From positions 558,001 through 622,000 of the forward strand of contig QEYB01001685.1 of the NCBI GenBank assembly GCA_017562135.1: a stretch of DNA of 64,000 nucleotides, written 5' to 3'. The number at the start of each line of letters is the position of its first letter. The stretch's first letter is position 1. The DNA comes from Dipylidium caninum (lineage: Eukaryota; Platyhelminthes; Cestoda; Cyclophyllidea; Dipylidiidae). The translations under genes and the position numbers were made by a program. Under the pieces are notes generated by a model that was not told where the DNA came from, did not search any database, and saw only the letters and a program-made list of their open reading frames with translations. Shown one piece after another: positions 56,801-64,000 of this stretch.

Positions 56801-59800
56801 AATGCATTAAGCCTGGTAAATGTGGCATCGATTAAAGTAAACAAGTTAAAGTCTGTTAGCTTAGTAAACACGAATTACATGGCGTCTGGAGTGTTATATT
56901 GTTTCGACCATCCTCAGTTGACTTTGCGATTAGGCGATGAGGGAGTAACATCAGCCTTAAGCGGAAATTTGGACTACCAAATATTATAGTTCAACAAGAA
57001 TGGGGTGAAATGGACTGAACGTCAATAAACACAACTGACTGACAGACGAGGGTGTGGTTATTTAATGGAGAAACTTGGAAGGTACTTTAGGATTGATGGC
57101 GGTGTTACTTAGACGGCAATCTGCCACGATATCAGCTTGTTTCACAGCTACCTCGGAATATTCTCCTTAGGTCAACGGCACCGTTTCATTGGTGACCTTG
57201 TGTTGAAGGAAGAGATGGAAAGCTTCCTCCCACCTCCATGTCAGTTGTTGGGTTATTTCATAAAACATCCAAAGAATGGTCAATGGATTCACGCAAATCT
57301 AACACGTCCACTTTGACCGATAATAAAAAAAAATAGTTTTTAGTGATTGTTTGCACCTTCTAAAACTAATTTTGACACAGTGTAGAAGACGGTAAACAGT
57401 AATATGGCTCTTTCCTGAACAGCGGATACCCTCATCTCCGAAGTTGTGCCATCACAAGGGAGGCAGAGAAAAGACCTAAATTCTTTCAGCAAACCCGTCG
57501 TCCAATGAGAAGAGGAAATGGAAATGTCATTTCCTTACTAGAATTTTAAACCCGTCAGGTTGACAATACAATGACACCGTAAAGTCTGCATGTGGAAAGT
57601 CAACATGAAGCGCCGATGGAGGACTTACGTCAGAGTTTGCTCCTGTCGATTCCGACTTGTGCTTGCTATTAGCGATATCCTGTTCCAATGCATTGAGGAA
57701 GTTAAAATCGGATTCTTTCACCTCCACCACATTGTTCCTCGTTCCATACTCGTTATTCACCATGGGCTAGAACGATAGGAAAGGGAAAGACAGCCCTGAC
57801 TTCTGCCATTAAAGAGAGCTGCCGATTTATCAAAGAATGGGAAACCACTTTTCCAACACACACACACACTTCGTTCTAGGATATAACTACTGGAGTCAGG
57901 TGAGAAAGCACAAGTTGTATCAACACTTCACAAAGGCCACCTTGAGATGTCATTTCGCCGAAAGCCCACCTATTAAAAATTTCCTAAGAATGTTTATCTT
58001 TAGGGTTGACAGAAGTGTATAGGAGACATCAGGCTGATGGTTCGAAAATCAATTCGTACACGATTGAACCGGAGGTTACTTGCAAAAAACGTCGACAAAA
58101 TAGATAAGAAGTCATGCACAAAACAGAGGATGAATCAAGATATTCACGCAGAAGGTAGGGACCACGAAGGCGAGAAGTTGAGAATCTGAACACGACATCA
58201 TAAATGGCTGGACAGTTGGGTATACTGGGAGATTGGACTGTATCGGAATCCGTTTCAATAATGAAAATTCATGCCATTAATACTGAAGCCAAATCAAGGA
58301 CTAGGGAGAGGAAAGCGATCTAATCCCAAATCACCAGATGGAACTGAGTTGCTGCAGAGATCATCTAAACAGAAATCCACACACATCTAAGTCGAGGGCT
58401 AATGTCAAACACCAGCCCGAAGAGCTGCCACCATTTAAGGCTTTCATGGATGTGTAAGCATGATTGCATGCGCGTGTGGATACGCAAAAAACAGCAAGTC
58501 AAGGCCACTTGGTGGAAATGCACAAAGCGGTTTGAAAATGTGTTGGAATTTTAGGTTACTACAATTGCATCCAACAATACATTTAATAACCCCAACTGCC
58601 TATCTCAACAGGCATCTCACCCATGCCAGGTAAGCTAACAAACAAACCAGTGAAAAAGTTTGATTTCGGGGTCATGTGGAATTTCGTAGTTATTTTTTTA
58701 ACTTCAGGGGTCAAATTTGGTTGACATGCTTTCCATCGCGTGCATAAAACCGTCTATCACATGCACATGTAGTCTCGATTAATCTAAATGAAGAAGTGGA
58801 GTTCTTGAGCCTTTGAATAAACGCTGATGAATCGGCCAAATGGACATAATATAAGCATGTTTGGCATATAAGTGGGTTTTGGCGCACATTCGCATAGACT
58901 TTAAATAAAGTTGACAGTCACAGGCAAAACAACTGATGAACAGAAGATTATGGCAGTAAACTCAATCCTCATGGATTTTGCATAATCCACATCCTGATTT
59001 GAATAAACTAACTTAATTATGTAAATTTTCAAACCCCCTCTTTTTGAAAAAAATCACTCCGAGATGACATACATAACTAACCTTCGTAGGATCGTGATAC
59101 CAGGCACCGTCTATGAAAAATTTGTACTCATGCCTGCCAGGCGGACAGTCCACAATCACCACATGTCCGGATTTTCTGCCAACAGAAAAGGAAATAAATG
59201 CATATGGTTCCCGATATATTTTAATAAGATCACGTGGAAAGTCATGTGTACGAATTAGCATTAGCCCAATGACGTGAAAAGACAAGGTATTATTACAAGT
59301 CATACTGAGCATGAGAATTGCGTTGAGTGCACACAATATGTAAACAGACGGTAAAAAAAATGACTATAAAAAGGCGAGGACGTATGAATTTCGTCACGAA
59401 TCGGCGATAAATGCACAGGAAGGAGTAAACAACGAAAAACCCTTGTCAGAATTAAGGGCGGAGACTTCATTGGCTTGAAATGATTTACAATCTGCGTTTC
59501 TCAAATATTTGAGTCGCGATAGCATAAACGCAAATGTAAAAAAAATCTGAATTGAGTTACAAATTCTCATAATGCGCGAACGCCCAACGTCGATTGCATA
59601 AAAAATAAAGAAAAAGCAACATGGTGTACACTTTATTGAAACGGACCAGCATATGTGGAATGATATATTTACAAATTTTCTTGGTTATTATTCAATGAGA
59701 TGGAGGTGATTGAAAAAGAGTTCACTAACAAAAAATAATAACTACTGGCATAGGTGGTGGTGACAGGGATAAACTTTGATATTTGGTAAGGAACACGAGA

Positions 59801-60662
59801 GTGGCACAATAACTAGTTACAGATAATGCCCAAAAGTAAAGCAAGCAAGTTCAACCTTCAAGAAATTAAGTCGCGATAGAGTTCAAATCACCCTCATGTT
59901 ACAATAAATTGCTTTAAAAAATATTAGTGGATTAGTGCCCAAAGGCTAACAAGAGTACATTGAGTTGCACAAATCTTCCAGATTAGCTCAAATGCGATTA
60001 TGGCTTAATGCCCACTTTAGTCGGAAGGTGAGAATTAAGTCCCTAGATGGTGGCAAGAAAAAGTAGAGGTGAGTGAAGGAGTTCACCAACCGCCTAGCCA
60101 TCGGTATCTTCCTCTGCCAATTGTTAAAAGTTCCGCTGACGTAAATTTCGTGTCCACCACCATTCCAACGGAAGACAGTAGGAAGCAGATGCTTTTGTGA
60201 CGCAGTCGGAGTCATTTCGATGTCGGAAGTCAGTCCTATGGCACCGTTGCCGACACGTGAATTATCTGTATAATGGTTAGAAGGCGACTCTTGGGAAGAT
60301 GATGGCACGGGAAGGGATGTTGGACGAGCTGAAGCCACCGGGAAGGTAGAAACGGGCGCGGGTGGATATCCTGAATCTTGAAGGCTTGCACCGTGGAGCA
60401 TCCAGGCCATGCTATCTACATCACGTCCATCAAATGTGGCCCTAATTGGTGCAGACCGGGAAAACTCCTAAAGAGAGAAATTTGGGTTGGAAAAATAAAA
60501 GGGCATGAAACGCAAAATAATGAAACTTACGTCTTGCTCGGTTAAGGTGGGGCGTTTTTTGGGAATATCCATAGAAATGTGAGGGGGAGTGTTTTCAAAT
60601 GAATTCAAATCAAGATCACCGGAAAGACGTCTTTTGCTATGTAGCGGCGTGTTTCCCATCAT
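47789..60662 (-). CDS. PRKAB: AMP-activated protein kinase beta subunit, 7 exons
   Basis: Scaffold of the AMPK heterotrimer; it binds the alpha and gamma subunits through its C-terminus and glycogen through a CBM48 module. Exons: 60662-60531, 60467-60091, 59175-59082, 57766-57629, 55313-55143, 48047-47949, 47872-47789; total 1095 nt, 364 aa. Start MMGNTPLHSKRR gives an N-myristoylation site if the second ATG is used. Carbohydrate module about residues 145-220: PTVFRWNGGGHEIYVSGTFN, NNW, HEYKFFIDGAWYHDP, YGTRNNVVEV; the Trp, Lys, Trp and Asn that contact glucose in mammalian beta1 are all kept. C-terminal domain: PPLLPPQLLQGILNKD, HVMVNHLYALSIK, VLSVITRYRQKFVSTLFYKP. Longer than mammalian beta (about 270 aa) because of a Ser/Pro-rich region before the carbohydrate module. 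beta1 versus beta2 cannot be assigned in an invertebrate. Confidence 0.96.
47949..48047 (-). CDS. AMPK beta exon 6: C-terminal domain
   Basis: Acceptor ctaccaactatag, then GILNKDIGVHCDPNLLPQPN and HVMVNHLYALSIK, near-identical to the family motif. Donor AAG|GTGAGT, phase 0. Confidence 0.96.
48048..55142 (-). other. AMPK beta intron 5 (7.1 kb)
   Basis: Purine-rich on the plus strand, with GT/GA simple-sequence patches near 51600-51770 (GTGTGCGTGTGTGTG and GAGAGAGGCGAGAGAGAGG). No exon, RNA gene or recognisable transposon found. Confidence 0.55.
55143..55313 (-). CDS. AMPK beta exon 5: start of C-terminal domain
   Basis: Acceptor gtttcctgcttgcag, then TESRTPPGEYGCFIPE, a Pro-rich stretch, and PPLLPPQLLQ, the invariant alpha-contacting motif. 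Donor CAA|GTTTGT, phase 0. A strong internal GTAAGT at 55222-55217 is inside coding sequence and would skip PPLLPPQLLQ if used. Confidence 0.93.
57629..57766 (-). CDS. AMPK beta exon 4: end of glycogen-binding module
   Basis: Acceptor ctatcgttctag, then PMVNNEYGTRNNVVEVKESD and FNFLNALEQDIANSKHK. GTRNNVVEV matches GTVNNIIQV, including Asn150 of beta1. Donor GAC|GTAAGT, phase 0. Confidence 0.95.
59082..59175 (-). CDS. AMPK beta exon 3: glycogen-binding module
   Basis: Acceptor cttttctgttggcag, then KSGHVVIVDCPPGRHEYKFF and IDGAWYHDPTK. Lys in YKFF and Trp in GAWYHDP correspond to glycogen contacts K126 and W133 of mammalian beta1. Donor AAG|GTTAGT, phase 0. Confidence 0.95.
60091..60467 (-). 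CDS. AMPK beta exon 2: linker and start of glycogen-binding module
   Basis: Acceptor tttctctctttag, then EFSRSAPIRATFDGRD, a Pro/Ser-rich low-complexity linker of about 70 residues, then LLPTVFRWNGGGHEIYVSGT and FNNWQRKIPMARR. The donor CG|GTTGGT (phase 2) was preferred to GTGAAC 4 bp downstream because it matches the phase of exon 3. Confidence 0.93.
60531..60662 (-). CDS. AMPK beta exon 1: myristoylated N-terminus
   Basis: Tandem ATGs at 60662 and 60659; the second begins MGNTPLHSKRRLSG, close to the MGNTSSER start of mammalian beta1. Continues to PPHISMDIPKKRPTLTEQD and donor GAC|GTAAGT, phase 0. Intron 1 is only 63 nt. Confidence 0.92.
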
Positions 60663-62660
60663 AAAACCCGTCTCGTTACGGCCAAGTAACAATAAGCACA
60701 ATAAGGCAACGCCTGAACTGAGGTGAACAGAAGGCGCCTTACCATAGCAGATTTCTAGCGAAGCGCGACAAAAAGCGACGTTAGGATTACCAATTATAGG
60801 TGAGTGAGGTTCAAATGGTGATGAATCTAAACAAATTTCTAATCTTCTTAGATATGTAAATGATAAGCGTTCAGACAGTTATATTTTTTTTATACCGCAG
60901 TATTTATATTAAAAAGTAAACGCGCGGGAACAATACAGACATTTTTTGCGAAAAAACCGTTTGTAACCAATATTGAAATAAATTCGCTCAATGAGAAAAG
61001 ACTGTTAATCAGAAAAATGGTGGAAGGATATTATTAGAAGTGTTCAGCATATCCAAACCGACGGAAATGCTTGATGGTCCTTCCGCGTCACAAGAAATGC
61101 ACGCAATCTCTCGCTATCAGAGGTTGTGAATGTTCGTAATAGTTGGTTAATATCTCATACGAAGCGAAAATACAGCAAATTCGCAGTTAGCATAAAGTAT
61201 TTTTTCAAAAGCTAGCGCCAACGAATTGCAGCTGATTCACCGATATCTCTCTCCTCTTTACTGAACGTTCCTTTGGGATTGAATTCGCCATAAAAATGCG
61301 CCTGACTGGTAGAAGTAAAGATCAGGCAGTACTCTCTGATTGATCTTCCTCCTCACCGCCCTTTGAAAATATCACTTATGAATATATTATTAGAGGTACA
61401 ATGCACTATACATTTTTCAATTAAAAGTGGCTATCATCTTATGACACCTTTTGCTCTAGCATTGGGGCGTAAATGCTTTATCTCTTATTTACCAGTAATA
61501 TCCCTTTTTCAAAGATATTGCTGCCAAGTTCACAGCCTACTAGTTATGGGAAATACGATTATCTCTGAACTTCTTCCAAAAATATGAACATTGGTAGGTA
61601 TCTCTGCCATGTAAAATATGAACTCTCGAATGTAAGTTTAGCTGCAAGTTTTAGGACGTGGATCGCAGTTCGAAGGCTACTCCACCATGTGTGAAGTCTA
61701 ACGTTTATTGCTTATTTTAACTCGACGATCGGGATTTTAATGACATAGTATTTACGACTTCTCGACGTTCTCAATGCCTACTTTAAGCATTCGCTTTGAA
61801 TGCGAGTTATGAAATCCAGAAACGCATCACTTAAGCGTCTTTTGGCAGCCAGTTATTCCCGTTTCTCTAATGGGAGTGCGCATTAAGCCATTCTCGATCA
61901 GTTGCTTCAGCCTACATCTGCGGGGTCAAGGACATCACGAAACTGATAACTAACTTGGATTTGTCAACAGAAGTGACTTTCAGACATGAGATCGTCTTTA
62001 TTATGTCCATCCTGAGTGAAATAGGTAAGGGAACTCCAAATGCACCTGCCAGAAATCAAAGCCAATTTCAGAGTGTCTGGGAGGCCTCGACCCAACTTTT
62101 ATGTCATCTCCCTTATCCCTCGGCGGAAAATTACTTTTTAGGGTTTTTAGGGATAGATGGAAGCCCAGGGGGCCCACTCCCTCTCCTCCTCCCCCCCCCC
62201 CGAGATATAGGTTTGGAAATGACGCCAGGATGGGATGGCCTGACTCGAAGAATGGCCAAGTTTGAGAGAAGGGCAGCTTAACCGTACTACAAACAGAGTA
62301 AACTATCCAGGGCGCCTATAAATTTTCTTCGAGGGGTATACATGGGGGAAAGCGTATGGACATCTACCATGAACGAAACATCAGTCTCATAACCACGATA
62401 CTCGAATTAAACGATCACAGCCCATGAGTGGACTAACAATACTGCTCAAATGAGCCACGATGTGAAATACCGGCCCCACTTCCCAAATCCAAGCAACATG
62501 TGTCACCGACGCGGGGTGAAAGTCGCCCCTCAGGCGATCCAGACTGCCTCACACTAAAAGAGCAGACTTGAAATGGACACGAAAATTGAAATATATACGA
62601 GTTATCCCACAGCACATAAGAAGACCCGATAGAAGAGGTGAGGGAAGGCACCGGTTTCAC
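60663..62660. other. spacer between AMPK beta 5' end and TIPIN 3' end
   Basis: About 2 kb. It must contain the AMPK beta promoter and the TIPIN 3' UTR, both minus-strand. AT-rich near 60880-60930 (TATATTTTTTTTATACC and TATTTATATTAAAAAG). A C-rich run occurs at about 62190-62201. The plus-strand open frame 61955-62281 has no recognisable domain. Confidence 0.5.
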
Positions 62661-63197
62661 TCATTGCGTATTGTTGAGGGAGTTGACAGAGCGCAGAGCT
62701 TTCCGCAGGACCGAGGGACCACCCCTGTAAGGTGTGGTATTGTGGAAACTAGAAGAAAGTCGCTTAGCTTCTAGACGTTCCAAGGCAGCTCGACGATTCC
62801 TCTCAATACGAGTCGCAATGTGCTCTTGCTCCTGCTCGTCTTGCGTCTCCGTTACAAGCATAGCCGTCGAAGTGGAAATTACCGGAGGCGGTGAAGACGA
62901 TTTCTGAGTTGCTGCCTCGTCCTCGGGGAGTTCTAACAGCTCCTGCCATTCATTTCTTAAAGGATCTTCTGAAGGTTTTGGAATTTCATCATCCGAACTT
63001 TCAGCACTTTCGTGGACAAACTCGGAGGAAATTGCCGGCGGCCATGTTCCAGCCCTCATACCCTGAAGTGCTGCGTGAACCTCTCGTTTGCTTCCCAGTC
63101 TTTCCAACCGTTCCATAACTTCCACGAAGGGAAATTTTGGCAACATTCTATTTGCCCACGACTTGTACACAAACATTAATTTATGCAAATCCTCAAA
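62661..63197 (-). CDS. TIPIN exon 3 with stop
   Basis: Acceptor cctttcttcaatag, then FEDLHKLMFVYKSWANRMLP, KFPFVEVMERLERLGSKREV, an acidic linker and the RPA-binding-type helix RIERNRRAALERLEAKR. Ends SLNNTQ with stop TGA... at 62661-62663. Confidence 0.93.
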   Translation of the reverse strand, partial: FEDLHKLMFVYKSWANRMLPKFPFVEVMERLERLGSKREVHAALQGMRAGTWPPAISSEFVHESAESSDDEIPKPSEDPLRNEWQELLELPEDEAATQKSSSPPPVISTSTAMLVTETQDEQEQEHIATRIERNRRAALERLEAKRLSSSFHNTTPYRGGPSVLRKALRSVNSLNNTQ

Positions 63198-63764
63198 CTA
63201 TTGAAGAAAGGCGTGAGAAATAGTTATTGGCTCACCTCGTGACCTCGTCCCTGGAAAGTGACCTTTTCAAGGTCTTTCAAGAGCGCTGGAAGACCACGTT
63301 CACCGAGAAGCCTTTAAAAAAAGTAAAATGACATCATCCGCCTACGTGACAGTATCCAGTTTGGGCAGCGGCCGTTTAACAGCCTTCTTCCGTGCGCTTT
63401 CCGAAATACTCTTTAGCTGACGAAGGGTCTTCAGATCCACGTCTTCATCTTCCGTCTTACTATTCTCCCTTTCGTCAGCTGAATGGACGGATAACACGTC
63501 GACACCAGTAGCGTGCGCTTCGGTATCATCTTCACTGAAATTGTCGCCATCTTGAGAGAGAGGCATGAAATCCAGCCCAGAAAATGGGGCTGTTTCAGTC
63601 CCGCCAGTCATTGCGCCATTTTCATCGTCGTCAAGATCAACTCGTCTTATCCGTCTTCTAGGCTTACTACGCCCTGATGGACTCTCACTTAATAGAGTAC
63701 TACTTAGGATAGGCCTCGGGGGTGGAAAAAAGCTTCCAGTAGAAGAAAGTTGACTTTCTTCCAT
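62661..63764 (-). CDS. TIPIN: TIMELESS-interacting protein (TIPIN/Swi3/Csm3), 3 exons
   Basis: Nuclear partner of TIMELESS in the replication fork protection complex; stabilises stalled forks and supports ATR-Chk1 signalling. Exons 63764-63346, 63311-63236 and 63197-62661 (1032 nt, 343 aa) with introns of only 34 and 38 nt. Start ATGGAAGAAAG lies 11 nt after an apparent splice acceptor (cgcttgtttcag at 63776). N-terminus acidic and Ser-rich (DLDDDENG, SEDDTEAH); Swi3 domain about 133-210: KRPLPKLDTVTLLGERGLPA, KVTFQGRGHEFEDLHKL, WANRMLPKFPFVEVMERLER, GSKREVHAALQGMR. C-terminal RIERNRRAALERLEAKR is the RPA32-binding-type helix shared with TIPIN, XPA and UNG2. No frame problem. Confidence 0.93.
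63236..63311 (-). CDS. TIPIN exon 2
   Basis: 76-nt exon encoding LLGERGLPALLKDLEKVTFQ and GRGHE, the most conserved block of the family (human: LISERGLPAL..FKGKGHE). Acceptor actttttttaaag, donor GAG|GTGAGC, phase 0. Confidence 0.95.
63346..63764 (-). CDS. TIPIN exon 1 (first coding)
   Basis: Encodes the disordered acidic N-terminus with a basic patch (GRSKPRRRIRRVDLDDD), then ARKKAVKRPLPKLDTV, the start of the Swi3 domain. The donor GTCAC|GTAGGC (phase 2) was chosen because exon 2 starts with one base completing Thr. Confidence 0.9.
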
Positions 63765-64000
63765 TACTGGGATGCCTGAAACAAGCGAAGAATTGTGGAT
63801 TTTCACCCAATATACTCGCACAAGCGCCCAGACAGAATGGCTAGCACAGCAGGAGTAATGGAAAAATGTGATACAAAAAATTTATTTGTGTACAGTTTTT
63901 TGTTTAGAATTTACATCTCCCCACTCTGAGTGATAACAACGGGGACTTTTGGACGATTATGGGGTCCTGTGGGGACATTTTCAATTTTTTTCAACACTAG
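63765..64000 (-). promoter_or_regulatory. TIPIN 5' flank with splice acceptor
   Basis: An acceptor (ttcttcgcttgtttcag) ends at 63776, 11 nt upstream of the TIPIN ATG. The frame is open further upstream to about 63821 but has no clear donor or conserved coding sequence. Either a 5' UTR exon lies beyond the window or this is a spliced-leader trans-splicing acceptor, which flatworms use. Cannot be decided here. Confidence 0.45.

Larger units (their letters stand above)
55314..60090 (-). other. AMPK beta introns 2, 3 and 4
   Basis: Introns 59176-60090, 57767-59081 and 55314-57628. An (AC)n run of about 14 bp at about 57857-57871. Nothing else recognised. Confidence 0.55.

Noticed and set aside
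61955..62281. 108-codon plus-strand frame downstream of TIPIN
   Set aside because: Pro/Leu/Gly stretch derives from the C-rich run at about 62190; no homology recognised.

Overview
This is a metazoan nuclear window, most likely from a parasitic flatworm and probably a tapeworm. It holds four multi-exon animal genes with canonical GT-AG introns. Introns range from very short (34-38 nt) through about 75 nt to several kb. GC content is moderate and recognisable transposons are scarce. The flatworm assignment is an inference from intron architecture and protein divergence; I cannot run a database search.

Layout: (1) 552-23241, minus strand: an Abl-type non-receptor tyrosine kinase with an N-myristoylation start, SH3, SH2 and most of the kinase domain. 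Its 3' part lies beyond the left edge. (2) 23245-25701: a divergent intergenic region of about 2.46 kb. (3) 25702-44509, plus strand: a complete class I PI3-kinase catalytic subunit (p110) in 11 exons, about 1196 aa. (4) 44510-47788: a convergent intergenic region. (5) 47789-60662, minus strand: a complete AMPK beta subunit in 7 exons, 364 aa, with myristoylation start, glycogen-binding module and C-terminal alpha/gamma-binding domain. (6) 60663-62660: a spacer. (7) 62661-63764, minus strand: a TIPIN/Swi3/Csm3 replication-fork-protection protein in 3 exons, 343 aa.

Three genes are signalling components: Abl acts on cytoskeleton and adhesion, p110 makes PIP3 in growth-factor signalling, and AMPK senses energy. 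TIPIN is a replication checkpoint factor. Nothing here suggests an operon; abl and the p110 gene are divergent, and the p110 and AMPK beta genes are convergent.

The main oddities are as follows. Three one-base (+1) frame breaks occur inside otherwise well-conserved exons (two in p110, one in abl), each repaired by removing one base from a homopolymer run. Strand composition is strongly purine/pyrimidine skewed and flips with transcription direction. The p110 catalytic loop carries Arg where Gly is near-invariant. The Abl activation loop is two residues longer than in vertebrates and its SH3 domain has an insertion. Two myristoylated genes both start with tandem ATGs. A small element with imperfect terminal direct repeats (TRIM-like) sits in a p110 intron, with a second partial copy 1.1 kb away.
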